Assembly (NCBI GenBank): GCA_011033025.1
Contig: WFMF01000099.1
Location: 40,001-104,000 of the forward strand
Reading direction: 5' to 3'
Length of the DNA: 64,000 nt
From: Beroe forskalii
Lineage: Eukaryota > Ctenophora > Nuda > Beroida > Beroidae
The position numbers and the translations under genes are program-made. The notes under the pieces are model-generated. The model saw only the letters and a program-made list of their open reading frames with translations, had not been told where the DNA came from and made no database searches. Positions 1 through 10,820 of the stretch are shown here, in pieces. Every line of letters begins with the position of its first letter. Within the stretch, counting starts at the first letter, position 1.

Positions 1-1127
1 CAGCGCTTTACGCGCGCTCCAGATTTAAGGACCCGGAACGTTTCTATTTCACACCAAGATGTTGCCCCTCTTTTCGAGCAAACACCGGCTCCCCCTCCCC
101 TGTAATGAAGTCTCTGGCACTTGCACACAGATCCCCGGCATCTTCCATGATTCACCTGCACAGCATTCCCTTCCAGACTACACATAAGTCCCTGTCAGTG
201 TCTTCAAACACCTCCACAACACCCCTCCACCCCAGACTTCGTCAGCCACCATCACTCTCCACCCACTCCCTCCCCCAACTACTCATCCCCCAAAACCGGC
301 AGTAGCAGCATCTCCCCCACCCCCGGGGGGAAGGAATATATATAAGTCATTTTCATAAAACGCTTCTCCCTTTAACGCGCAACGTTCCGGGTCCTTATTT
401 TCGGAACGCAAACGTTCCGGGTCCGTAAGTCATATAAAAATTGAAATTTTTGTCACTTCTCCTCCAAATTTTGGCAAATAACAATATTCTTAGTAATCAC
501 CACATTAAAACACATTTTAAAATCAATTTTTCAAAAAAATTAGTCACTTTTTCACTGAAATATGGTCAAAACACTAAATCCCTTATAAACATAGGTCCTT
601 TGCGCGCGGATTCAGTTTCGAGCCTATATTGTGGGAAGAAGTAGTGAGTGACCGAAAGAGTCAATGAAAACTCGGACTAAGCTGATGCTCGCGGGTATCA
701 GTGTCGAGTACCGGTGAACAGTTGGCTCGGATGAGACTTTGCAAAGGCGATTCTAGCCTATGCAGAAAGGGAGAATCGGTTGTACGAATAGGCATTGCCA
801 AAAGTTATTCGAAAGCAAGAAGCGAGCTCGTCTGGTGTCAGAGCACTTAATTGTGTTGTGGCCGTCAGTCAACTCGCACCGAAGGATGTTCTCTCGTCCA
901 AGTGGTAGACTCAGCCTCCGAGCCGAGCTCTCTTACCGATCTTGTACGATTGCCATTCAAGGAGATTCGAAGGTGAAGGCAAACAAGGAGTTTCGTTATG
1001 AAACGCTACCCAAAGCAATAGCTGCCGGCAGTTGCTTCGTGCACTGCTCGTGTGGCCGGTACCGAAGGAAAGCGAGGAGAGAGACGAAAGCCTCTTTCCC
1101 CCTTTCCGGAGGAACCGCGACGAAAGC
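1..1127 (+). other. Ribosomal DNA spacer / 5' external transcribed spacer
   Basis: This sequence lies directly upstream of the 18S start and should be intergenic spacer plus 5' ETS. It contains a pyrimidine- and C-rich tract (about 130-325), a TATA-like run near 335-347, and a motif ACGTTCCGGGTCC that occurs twice in direct orientation (about 382-394 and 410-422) and once inverted (about 33-45). The stretch from about 640 is less AT-rich and has no convincing protein frame; open frames at 760-1230 run into the 18S and are spurious. The RNA polymerase I start site cannot be placed from sequence alone. Confidence 0.7.
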
Positions 1128-1343
1128 TACCTGGTTGATCCTGCCAGTAGTCATATGCTTGTCTCAAAGATTAAGCCATGCATGTCTAAGTATAAACTTT
1201 TATACGGTGAAACTGCGAATGGCTCATTAAATCAGTTATCGTCTATTTGATTGTGCCCTTACTACATGGATAACCGTAGTAATTCTAGAGCTAATACATG
1301 CGAAAAGTCCCGACTTCGGAAGGGATGTATTTATTAGATTAAA
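1128..1343 (+). rRNA. 18S (SSU) rRNA, 5' fragment only
   Basis: The fragment begins at the universal SSU 5' end TACCTGGTTGATCCTGCCAG and continues through the conserved CATATGCTTGTCTC, GATTAAGCCATGCATGTC, TGGCTCATTAAATCAG and GTAATTCTAGAGCTAATACA blocks, ending at TATTTATTAGATTAAA. Homology stops there: the expected continuation (AACCAATG) is replaced by GGACGTC and a degenerate MITE. Only 216 of roughly 1,800 nt are present, and no other part of 18S, 5.8S or 28S was seen in the window. It is a truncated copy or the edge of an rDNA unit broken by insertion, rearrangement or assembly. Variable positions look non-bilaterian, which is a low-certainty taxonomic reading. Confidence 0.95.
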
Positions 1344-1412
1344 GGACGTCTCTACTCACTATCTGGATTTAGAATGGGAGTTGTATTAAGTGAAACCGCC
1401 TAATTCTAGTGT
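1344..1412 (-). mobile_element. Degenerate family A MITE at the 18S / inverted-repeat junction
   Basis: The segment GGACGTCTCTACTCACTATC, then TTTAGAATGGGAGTTGT and GAAACCGCCTAATTCT, follows the order of family A elements elsewhere (ACGTCA core, a variant TTTAGAATGGTGAGTTG spacer, AACCGCCTATTTCT end). It is partly rearranged and lacks a clear outer end. The same sequence in reverse complement closes the right arm near 37775-37833. The broken 18S and the long inverted repeat therefore meet inside or beside a MITE copy. Confidence 0.5.
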
Positions 1413-3950
1413 AACTTCATAATTTGCATCAGAAAAAACAACTAGGCACACGTGAGCTTTGTACAAGTTTATATAATCGAGACGAATTCAACCTGATACA
1501 ATCCATGGGGTGTTCGTCTACATAATTTATATGTTATCTGATAAATAAATTCTTTGATCGGTGAAATAAATCATTTCCCTGCACACCACATTGGATTTGG
1601 ATTCTAGGAATAATAAAAGATAGATTTCGATTAACCAATATTCTTGCTAGGTATTATAGAAAGATGTTATATGTGTTTCTTTCTTATTCACCTACCTATC
1701 GTAGGTCTCTAGATGATAATATATCTCTAGATAATGATATGTGAACTAATAAATCAATTCTTTGATCGGTGAAATAAATCGTTTCGCGGCACACCACATT
1801 GGATTAAGAATCATAAAAGATAAATTTGGATTAACCAATATTCATGCTAGGAATAGAAAGATGTTATGCGTTTCTTTCTTATACCTTCAATATTCCAGGA
1901 AATACTGGTGAGATGGAGTAACCAGTGTAGTGTGGACACTGGACAGTTGCCGTGTAAACAGTGACAATATATTCCTTTTGAAATAGGTACTGTCAAATAG
2001 CAGTGAGAACACAAGTTGAGAGGTGCAAATCTAGCCCTATTATATGGTCCATACACTAATTCAGATTTTCAGTAATGAAGATTTCTACTTATTTAGCTAG
2101 ATCTGACGACGCTTCCTAATTCAGATTTCCTGTATAATTTCCAAGAATTTGGAACTTTCTCGTGCACACAATCCACAAATTATATGTAGGATTCCCGCAT
2201 AAAAATAAAACATCCATATAAATTCTACGTATGCTATGATAACAAACATAACCAAATAAGGGCATTCCGTGACCATTCCAAACTCATATATCCCAGAAAA
2301 CCTGGAAGAAGCGTCCTATAATAATATTTGTCGATGACAGGACGCGCACACAGCACTTTTACATCTGGTTTTGTAAAGCTTCCAGCAAAATATTATATTA
2401 TGTGTATTTGAAATGTACTTTATAGAGTACAAGTTGTAGTTTCTTCAGAATATATAGCCCATGCCAGATAGTCAGAAAGTCACAATATTTCGTCCAAAAC
2501 TATAGATAATACAAGGCTATAGATAATACAAGGCGTCCATCGGGTCTATTTTGGGACACTTCCCGAGGGTGTATAAGCCCGAGGGAAGTATCCGGTTTTG
2601 ATCCGCAGCCCGAAGGACGAGTGTCTTTGAAAACCGATATTGACCCGATCAGGTGAGTGTCTTTGTTTTATAGACCCACATGAAAACGTCAGAGGGTTCT
2701 ATTAACAGGAACCTAGTGTGAGTGTGTTAAGTGTAAAATGTGTGTAAAGTGTACAATGTACATTGTACATCATTACGTCTTGATCGCATTCCGCTGCGGA
2801 ATCGTTAACGGCACCCTTCTGATTCCCTTTTTTCTGGCAAGCAAGCTAGGCAAACTAATGGATTTCTGACTGTATGGGACCATGCTCTAATGGCTTTATA
2901 CAGTCCTTATGGGTGTATGAGGCCGGGTAAGAATGAGCTCATATGCAAGCAGTCAGAGTCATTGTCAAGCAATAAAATGTGAAATCGAGAAGGTAAAACC
3001 GCCTACTTTTTGTTAAAATCGCCTACTTTTTGGAGGGAACTCTATTCCCCTATCAAAACAGGAATTACGTAATTTGAGGGAAATCATCACCTTGGAGAAC
3101 CACACCCTGATATCTGATGTACCCACTGATATCTTGACAAGAAGTGCCAAAAAGATACGCAGCTTGACATCATCAACTCACTGCTCTATATCAAGAGATG
3201 ACATCACTCAAGCTGGCAACCCGTCAAGAAATGTCAGATATATTACATCAAGAAATGTAAAGTAATGTCATGTTCAGGAGTGCCAAGAAGAACCCGGAGA
3301 TACTGTGAGTGTAGAAAGGGCGGGAAGCCGTGATACGTCTTGGCGCCAAATACTATTCAGTAGAGTAATGTACAGTGAAGGGAGTAGAAAGCTGAAACTC
3401 AAATAAATGGAGACTCTTTCTACGAATAATAAATAACTTTGAAAGGAGCCAGGATCAGAAAAGAAAAATATGATTAAATAGACTCTTCCTAATCATGAAA
3501 CTGCAACTTTGAACTCAAATCAAATAAACTCTTTCTGACAACAAACCACATCAAACTTCTTGAACTGTTACTACGCCCGGAGTCCTAAATTCCTAAATTT
3601 CTGATATAATGGATTCCACGGAAGATGGGAATTTTGCAGCTGCCTGATTTGGAATCTTTGTAAGTTTACACTTTCACAGCTTACGAGCTGAGGCCTGAGA
3701 TTGTTGTTCTCATTTCACCGAACAATGTCGGGAGGAAATTCCGTTAATTGTGATTATTCCGGTAATTTGCTGGTGAATTTCAACGGATTATATCGTTGGT
3801 CTGAGGTCTCCCCAGGAGTTGTCCAAAGCCATATTTCAATTAAATTCCAGATTTAGACACTTGGCAGCTTACCGTAGAACCAGGAGAATTTAACTCATAG
3901 AAATAGTGGTAGTAGGTCCAGAGAAATCTTACATTTACTTACAATTATCT

Positions 3951-4093
3951 ACCACCAAAACCGTTGGACGGTTGGTCTAGTAACCCCCCGCTGGTTTGGA
4001 TGTGATCAGCCCATTTTGTCTCTTTTCAGGTTCCGTTGTCACATCCAAACCCGCGGGGGGTTACTAGACCAACCGTCCAACGGTTTTGGTGGT
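3951..4093. repeat. Long hairpin, 55-bp arms
   Basis: Arm 3951-4005 (begins ACCACCAAAACCGTTGGACG) pairs with arm 4039-4093 with a single mismatch (GCTGG against GCGGG) around a loop of about 33 nt. It sits at the left edge of the 3.2 kb insertion. It could be a foldback MITE end or a hairpin RNA source; there is no direct evidence of transcription. Confidence 0.9.
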
Positions 4094-4109
4094 GATATCT
4101 TGACAGATG

Positions 4110-4252
4110 TATGTTTGAACCCATGTTACTTGCCCAAAGGCAGTTTGGACCCACGTAACTTGCCCTCACGTAGTCCGAACCCACGTTATAAGCCCACACG
4201 CAAGTCTAACCCCACGTAACTCACCCTGACGAAGTCCAAAACTACGTTATTC
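4110..4252 (+). repeat. 30-bp minisatellite, about 4.7 copies
   Basis: Successive units follow the pattern GTTTGGACCCACGTAACTTG plus CCCTCACGTA with substitutions between copies. The frame at 4016-4219 reads through this array and is not considered coding. Confidence 0.8.
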
Positions 4253-4285
4253 TAACTTGGATTTACTAGAATTGATATATTTCTT

Positions 4286-4604
4286 AATTTCTACAAATCA
4301 TCCATGTGAACTCACGTGCTGAAATATAGCAAACAGATCTAATTTCACGTGCATCAGTCGTATTTGAACTCATTTCAACGTCACCAAGTCGAAAATCCCG
4401 TGTAAATATCAATTTCTTCAAATCCCTAATTTCTACAAAACGTCCGTGTGTACTCACGTGCTAAAATATGGCAACCAGATCTAATTTCACGTGCAGTAGT
4501 CGTATTTAAACTCATTTCAACGTAATCAAGTCGAAAATCCTGCGTAAATATCAATTTCTTCAAATCCCCTAATTTCTACAAAACGTCCGCGTGAACTCAC
4601 GTGC
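4286..4604 (+). repeat. About 142-bp tandem repeat, 2.2 copies
   Basis: AATTTCTACAAA recurs at about 4286, 4428 and 4571, each followed by ACTCACGTGCT, and in the complete copies by AGATCTAATTTCACGTGCA and AAATATCAATTTCTTCAAAT. The third copy stops after the CACGTG segment at about 4604. CACGTG (E-box) palindromes recur in every copy. Confidence 0.85.
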
Positions 4605-5476
4605 TTCACTATTCCATCGTATATTTCCATCCCTAGTCACTGCAAGACATGGAGAAACCATTATCAGTTCACTATCGTATCACAGAATAGGACTACAGTA
4701 CAATTTTTCGTCATAAACGCAATTTCAACCATTTTGCATCTCAATTTTTAGAGGCATCACATGACGACATTTTTCGACCGATCACCTTGAAACTATTTTT
4801 ATAGCTGAATCTCGAGGTCTAAAAGCAAAATATCGACGTAAAACATTATCCGATGAAAACTCTGAGTTAGAGATGTTCAAAGTAGTGCAAAATAGCGTTT
4901 TATCTCAAAATACGTTATTTTAGTGGTTTTACGCGATTTTGATGACGTCATCACAGCACCAAAATAGACTCAAACCAATTTCCCATATAGCCTATTAAGC
5001 AATTCCGCCTAAGTACAGCATACTTTGACCGGTCTCATCTCAAGATACTTGGTACATCTCACTCGTTTCAGTTTTGACCTATAATTTGGAAATCGATTTT
5101 CACCGTACCTTAGAAAATCGCGTATATCTCGATGAAAATCGAGATAGCCCGATGATCCGTATGATTTTCTGAAAGCTCTTTAAATTTCCAACTAACGATT
5201 TTTTCAACATTTTTGAGCTATCTCCATTCCTTCTTGGTGAAAAATGCGCACAAAGATGACCTAAAAAAGAAATAAAATTTCGCTAAGTTGATGACGTCAT
5301 AGTGACGTGAAAATGACGTCACCAGAACTTCTCTTATAGCCTATAACATTTTCCCATCTTAGATCAACAAAACCTTACCTCGATCATGACTCTACCATTT
5401 TCCGTTCTTGACATCTCATCGTTTTAAATTTGCTCCCAATTATCATGCTATATATTATATATTATTATATATTATA
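4605..5476. other. Unassigned AT-rich part of the 3.2 kb insertion
   Basis: No gene or tandem repeat is seen. Three TGACGTCA sites occur (4943, 5292, 5314) together with repeated phrases such as GATGACGTCATCA and GAAAATCG. A TATATTATATATTATTATAT tract at about 5450-5480 leads into the next hairpin. Confidence 0.5.
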
Positions 5477-5756
5477 TTTTCCCAAAACCAAAAAGGATTT
5501 GGTTGTGATGGTCCGCGGCGGTTTTAAGGCGTTCTTTACTGTAAAACCCATGATATGAGAAAGAACGCGACGGTTGAAACTGCTGCAACGTCACAATATA
5601 CAGCATTCACGTAACACTAACATTAATGCATCAAGAAAGTGCCGTTGCGGCAGTTTCAACCGTCGCGTTCTTTCTCATATCATGGGTTTTACAGTAAAGA
5701 ACGCCTTAAAACCGCCGCGGACCATCACAACCAAATCCTTTTTGGTTCTGGGAAAA
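5477..5756. repeat. Near-perfect 118-bp-arm hairpin
   Basis: Arm 5477-5594 and arm 5639-5756 are reverse complements with three mismatches by eye (115 of 118) around a 44-nt loop. The arms include GGTTGTGATGGTCCGCGGCG and AAGGCGTTCTTTACTGTAAA. The high arm identity implies recent origin or gene conversion. It lies in a TA-rich flank, consistent with a TA-inserting foldback MITE. As RNA it would form a long dsRNA stem suited to Dicer. Frames at 5574-5867 are by-products of the repeat. Confidence 0.92.
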
Positions 5757-6820
5757 AATATCACCCTTTTCTGTGCCCAGATATTGAAATTTGGCGTCAA
5801 ATCGCGCGTAAAAATTCGTTACCTAGCATTACTGATGACGTCACAATTACGTTATAAAATTAGATAAGCTATCTGAGACCCATTCATTAACACAATTGGG
5901 ACTATGACCGACAACATATCCAAAGATGAAGTTCTGGGGTTGTCCCGTTCTCTCTCCACTAGCTTCACAAGTTTTTGCCATTTTTGGGATTTTTTTCGTG
6001 TCAAAGTGTTTCAAACAATCGCATATATCTCAAAGATGCTGGGGGAGCTTAGAACTTTTCAACCACATTTTTAAAAAGTACATTAAATTTCCTTTCCACG
6101 CTAGGAGGAGCATTTTTTCCTATCTCGAAAGCTTCATACTGAAAAATTGCGTTGAAAAACGTCCATTTTTGGGAAAATTGACATTTGAAATTCTTAGTTT
6201 TGTGACGTCATTATGACGTCATTATCGACGTAAAAAATAGTTTTAAGGGCATTTTTCGCAAGTTCTATCCTTCTACTTTCCAACGCTGGGTCGATGAGCT
6301 CGGTATCTTTTACCGTTCCCGAGATATGGCCGTTTAAATAGGGTATACTTTGCACTAAAAGCGTCATCTCTCGTATATGTATCAGCGTCGTAACCCTTTT
6401 TAACAAGAACACCCTCAATTTTGGCGATTTCAAGTAGTTATAACTCAGCCATTTCTGAACGAATTGAGCTAAAATTTTAAACTCCGAGCGCGCGCACAGC
6501 GAAGGCGCGGAAACTCAATTTTCAATCGATTTGATCGTCGGGAAGGTTCCGTAAAAAATTTTGAAATTTGGCGAATCCACAAAAACATATAGTTGGGGGC
6601 TGGCAAGCGCTACGATGCGTACGCATCGCGTGTGCGATTTCAGTGCTAATAAGTTGTCATAACTTTGGCATCTTTTATCCAATCGATCTGAAATTTTGAC
6701 AGTTGCACCTTTGACCCTCAAACATGCGACGTATCGATTTTGGTGAAAATCCAATAACGGGAAATTGCCCAAATTTCTTCGTGAAATGAGGGAAATACAT
6801 GAGATTTCTCTCGTTAGAAT
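5757..6820. other. Unassigned part of the 3.2 kb insertion
   Basis: No gene is supported. Three TGACGTCA sites occur (5836, 6203, 6214; the last two four bases apart). The rest is AT-rich sequence with short GC-rich islands near 6488-6500 and 6600-6630. Confidence 0.5.
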
Positions 6821-7165
6821 CGCCGTCCAATGCTCGCCCTCGGACCCCTTCGGGTCCTCAGGCTCACAGCTCGGGCCTTCGGCCCTCGCACTGTTAGGTT
6901 CGCCGTCCAATGCTCGCCCTCGGGCCCTTCGGGCCCTCCGGGCTCGCAAACCGCCGCGGGGGCTTGCCAGCCCCTGATCACCCTGTGACACTCAAATCTC
7001 TAACTTATACCCCTGGCCAGTTTTCTTTTTTACCGCGGGGGTTACCGCCCTGGCCAGGGCGGAATTATATATTATATCACCCTGTGACACTCAAATCTCT
7101 AATATATACCCTGGCCAGTCTTTTTTATTACCGCGGGGGGTTACCGCCCTGGCCAGGGCGGGAAC
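6821..7165 (+). repeat. GC-rich hairpin repeats and a duplicated 90-100 bp block
   Basis: CGCCGTCCAATGCTCGCCCT occurs at about 6821 and 6901, each followed by a tight GC hairpin of the form GGACCCCTTCGGGTCC or CGGGCCCTTCGGGCCC. A second block, TCACCCTGTGACACTCAAAT through the perfect palindrome CCGCCCTGGCCAGGGCGG, occurs twice (about 6977-7062 and 7077-7161). The composition is strikingly unlike the surrounding AT-rich DNA. Confidence 0.85.
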
Positions 7166-8421
7166 AGGCTGGTTAAATTCAACGGATGTCGTTGACCTGA
7201 AGCCTACCTCGGAGTATTCGAATTTTTAGTTGTATTCGACGAAGTTCGAGATTGTCGACACTTGGCAGTTTAGTGTAGAACCAGGAGAATTCAGCTCAGA
7301 GAAATAGTGGAATTACACAGGTAGTAGGTACAGAGAAATCTTACAATAATCTACAGGCTGCCAACAATAATCTACAGAGTTAGGCTGGCTACATCGCTAC
7401 TGTCACTTCTCAGCTTCAAGAAATCAAATAATTTGCTGGTATCAGGTATAACGCTGAGAGAGATAGGTGAGATATGGTCACTCCGAAAGTCGAAAGTTTC
7501 ACCATGTCCTATGATAGGTTACAGTAATCACTTGGTCAGTGGTCATCATACCTACTCATACGCGGGAATACAATTATAGTATCCAAACAGTGATGAGTAT
7601 CAAACATATCCAAACAACGATCAGGAGTGTTATTACGTCATCATCATGCCTCAGACTGCTGAATCAATGACATAGGACCATCTATTGGATCTTGAAACCC
7701 ACAAAGATACATAGTACTGGTGGTTCGTGGTTTGTGGCAGTGATCTGGTCTGAGTCTCTACCTTGTACCTGTATTATGTCATCATCAAGCCTCAGACTGC
7801 TGAATTGATGACATAAGACAATCTATTGGATCTACACAGATAGACAGATACAAACTGTAATTGTGGCAGCCTAGTATCATGCAACCTACTAGTATCATAC
7901 GTCCTACACCGATACCATAAATACATACATACATCCTGAGGTACTTGTGGTTTGTGGCAAGGTATCTGCCCTGAGATTGTTGTTCTCATTTCACCGACCA
8001 TAGTCGGGAGGAAATTCCGTTGATTGTTATTAGCCCGGTAATTTGCTGGTGAATTTCAACGGATTATGTCGTTGACCTGAGGCCTCCCCAGGAGTTGTCC
8101 AAAGCCATATTTCAGTTGTATTCGTGATTGTCTACACTTGGCAGTTTACCGTAGAATCAGGAGAATAAAACTCAGAGAAATAGTGGAATTACACAGGTAG
8201 TAGGTTCAGAGAAATCTTACAATTATCTACAGGCTGGTTAATTTCAACGGATGTCGTTGACCTGAGGCCTCCCTCGGAGTATTCGAATTTTTAGTTAATA
8301 GTTGTATTCGACGAAGTTCGAGATTGTCGACACTTGGCAGTTTACCGTAGAACCAGCAGAACTTAACTCAGAGAAATAGTGGAATTACACAGGTAACAGG
8401 TACAGAGAAATCTTACAATAA

Positions 8422-9017
8422 GGGGCTGCACACACGTGGATTATAAGCCATGTCGACTATAGTCTACGCCGAGTTTTGGGGTGAAGACACACGACGTGGA
8501 GTATAAGCCACGAATCCTACGTGTGTCTTGTAGACTATTGTCAACACACGTTATTGTAACAAAACTTCGAAAGCAGTTTCTTCTGAGTCTCCGAATAGAA
8601 ATTGATTGATGCAATTTGACCTGATACCCTCGGATGCTCTGATCGTAACACAACGCAGGAAATATCGGAAACATTACCCCTATCGCTTTTCTTGCTTTTG
8701 ATTGGTCAATGACACGCGAGATACAGCGCCCTGATTGGGTAGCGTTAATGTATACAGCTTTTCTCGGAATTATGTACAGTGTCGACTATAAGCTACAAGA
8801 CACACGTGGCTTACAAGCCATGTGGATTGTAATACCACATTTAAGACCGGCTATTTTTCATGGACTAATCTCCACACTTTTTGTAGAGTGTAGTCGATAC
8901 TTTCACCCAAGACACACGTATGGATAATAGTCCATGGGTAAGTTATCGACAGCACACACGTAGCTTATAAGCCATGGCTTATAGTCCATGGCTTGTAAGC
9001 CACGTGTGTGCACCCCC
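8422..9017. mobile_element. PIF/Harbinger-type MITE, 596 bp, TAA target duplication
   Basis: The ends are inverted repeats: left GGGGCTGCACACACGTGG, right (reverse complement) GGGGGTGCACACACGTGG, continuing imperfectly through TTAYAAGCCATG. The element is flanked by TAA at 8419-8421 and 9018-9020. The related empty sites at about 7345 (left arm) and 35170-35190 (right arm) read CTTACAATAATCTACAGG or near it, which confirms insertion. A 3-bp TWA duplication is characteristic of PIF/Harbinger. No transposase is encoded. Inner sequence repeats TATAAGCCATG / CATGGCTTATA several times, so the whole unit is strongly palindromic. Confidence 0.85.
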
Positions 9018-9119
9018 TAATCTACAGGCTGCCTCCAATAATCTACAGAGTTAGGCTGGCTACATCGCTACTGTCACTTCTCAGCTTCAGGAAATCAAAT
9101 AATTTGCTGGTATCAGGTA

Positions 9120-9305
9120 TGGTAGGCGAACGTTATAGCTAAACGTCTGTCGACTGTCACCAATTTTATAGAAGTTTGGGATTGCCAATCGCTTTCTGAA
9201 TTGTACTTTAGAATGGTGAGTTGATTTATCAAATTCGGGCCCAAGTTTTCGTTGGTGACTCGGAAACCAACCCGAAGGTATCGAGAAATTATTTAACTCA
9301 ATATT
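9120..9305. mobile_element. Small insertion (about 190 bp) in second left-arm copy
   Basis: The phrase TATCAGGTATAACGCTGAG in the first copy (about 7440) and its right-arm partner are interrupted here after CAGGTA, and CAGGTA appears again just before AATAACACTGCGAG. This suggests an insertion with a CAGGTA duplication of about 6 bp. The content shows no coding frame and no clear terminal inverted repeat, so the element class is unknown. Confidence 0.5.
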
Positions 9306-9836
9306 ACAGGTAATAACACTGCGAGAGAGATAAGTGAGATATGGTCACTCCGAAAGTCGAAAGTTTCACCATGTCCTATGATAGGTTGCAGTAATCACTT
9401 GGTCAGTGGTCATCATACCTACTCAATTATAGTATCCAAACAATAATCAAACATATCCAAACAACGATCTCAGGAGTGTTATGACGTCATTATCATGCCT
9501 CAGAGTGCTGAGTCAATGACATAAGACCATCTATTAGATCTTGTAACCTACACCGATACACAGTACTGGTGGTTTGTGGTTTGTATCTGGTCTGAGTCTG
9601 TACCTTGTACCCGTATTATGTCATCATCATGCCTCAGACTGCTGAATTGATGACATAAGACCATCTATTGGACAATTTATTGGACCATCTATTGGATCTA
9701 CACAGATAGACAGATACAAACTGTAATTGTGGCGATATCTACACACATACATACATCCTGAGGTACTTGTGGCAGGGTATGATCTGCTCTGAGTCTGTAC
9801 TTTGTACAGCTTGTACAGTAGATCACCGAGTGTAAG

Positions 9837-9930
9837 TACGTTCAGGAAATTCAAATAGGCGGTCACAATGACGTCAACTACATTGCGCGCTGCCAAGTAG
9901 TTGAAAATAACCGCCTATTTTTCGCGAGCA
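9837..9930 (+). mobile_element. Family B MITE (copy B1)
   Basis: The structure is TTCAGGAAATTCAAATAGGCGGTC, core AATGACGTCA, CATTGCGCGCTGCCAAG, then GAAAATAACCGCCTATTT and TTCGCGAGCAG. Inverted ends carry AATAGGCGGT. The right-arm counterpart is B5 at 34630-34731, so this copy was present before the arms duplicated. Confidence 0.8.
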
Positions 9931-10298
9931 GAGTGCACAGAGATAATGGTTGTACATTGGACCGCATCAGAGATATTCGTGGTTTACATATCTTTGGGAG
10001 ATACTTTTGGAGGACAATAAGAAAGGATCGGGTATCCAAGGTTTAGAGATAAAACCATAATATCAGCAATTATATCCATTTATGGATGCAGTCTCGAAAC
10101 CACGAACTGTGAACAGTTTATTAAAAGATTTAAGTTGATTAATTTTTAAATAATGAGGCAATAACTTTCCTAAGATGACTGCAGAGTACACACCCTCTTT
10201 AACTCAATGCTCATCATTCCTATCATGCCTCATGGTGCAATAATATAGCCACGCCTAAAGCGTTTGCATCATAAATTTGCAGCAGATGAGCACATTGT

Positions 10299-10366
10299 AA
10301 GTTGCAATCGGCACCGATCAGCGCCGATACAACGCCGATAGGCGCTGATCGGCGCCGATTGCAGGG
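10299..10366. repeat. CGAT-rich palindrome
   Basis: TGCAATCGGCACCGATCAGC is answered downstream by GCTGATCGGCGCCGATTGCA around a short GC-rich centre, giving a stem of about 23 bp with one mismatch. A rearranged counterpart lies in the right arm at about 34217-34268. Confidence 0.8.
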
Positions 10367-10820
10367 TTCTCAATTATAACTGCTCATCTGCCAAATTGGC
10401 AATGCTTTCAGAGGTGGAAATTGGCACTCGAGATTCGTTTAGCGTCTCTAGGTTCTTCGTACTGCTATATATGCAGTACAAACCCCTAAATTATGTTTCC
10501 TTACATTTGTAAAAGCTAATTTCAGCTATATTATAGAGGCAGACTGTTCCTCCTCGGTCGACCCCTCACCGTTTTTCACGTACACTTTTCACACTCTCAT
10601 TGTCCTGTCTCGCTTTCCAGAAGTTTCTTCCGCTCATTAAAAAGCTCCATTGTCTTTGTAACTATATATAATCTTCTCTTTGTTACGTATAGCGTGATTG
10701 TAACACTCGTAATGTAAGGTGGAGATAAGGTGGACAAAGGTTGGGCCCTGCTGAGGTTCCAAATATGCCAAATAAATGAATACATGGAGACTCTATCTTC
10801 CAAATATCAGGCTGATATAA

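Larger units (their letters stand above)
3951..7166. mobile_element. 3.2 kb non-coding insertion in the left arm
   Basis: Left flank TTACAATTATCTAC and right flank AGGCTGGTTAAATTC are contiguous in the right arm (about 35340-35370) and in the second left-arm copy (about 8218-8235), so everything between is inserted. It opens with a 55-bp-arm hairpin and contains two tandem-repeat blocks, a 118-bp-arm hairpin, six TGACGTCA palindromes between 4943 and 6221, GC-rich short hairpins and a duplicated block ending at 7165. No transposase-like frame is visible; long frames on the minus strand near 6515-6991 lack an ATG and only read through GC-rich repeats. It may be several nested elements. Confidence 0.65.
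3693..9795 (+). repeat. Tandem duplication inside the left arm
   Basis: The block starting CTGAGATTGTTGTTCTCATT at about 3695 begins again at about 7971 and both copies run in the same order to near 7968 and 9795. Shared landmarks are CACTTGGCAGTTTACCGTAG, GGTCACTCCGAAAGTCGAAA and CCTCAGACTGCTGAATTGAT. The first copy contains the 3.2 kb insertion; the second contains the Harbinger-type MITE and a small insertion instead. The right arm has a single copy (about 34770-35600), so the duplication postdates the inverted repeat or was lost on the right. Confidence 0.8.

Noticed and set aside
760..1230. 156-codon open frame over the rDNA spacer and 18S start
   Set aside because: It reads through the conserved SSU sequence; overlap with rRNA explains it.
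6515..6991. 158-codon minus-strand frame rich in Arg and Ala
   Set aside because: It begins with GTG, lies over GC-rich hairpin repeats and has no motif.
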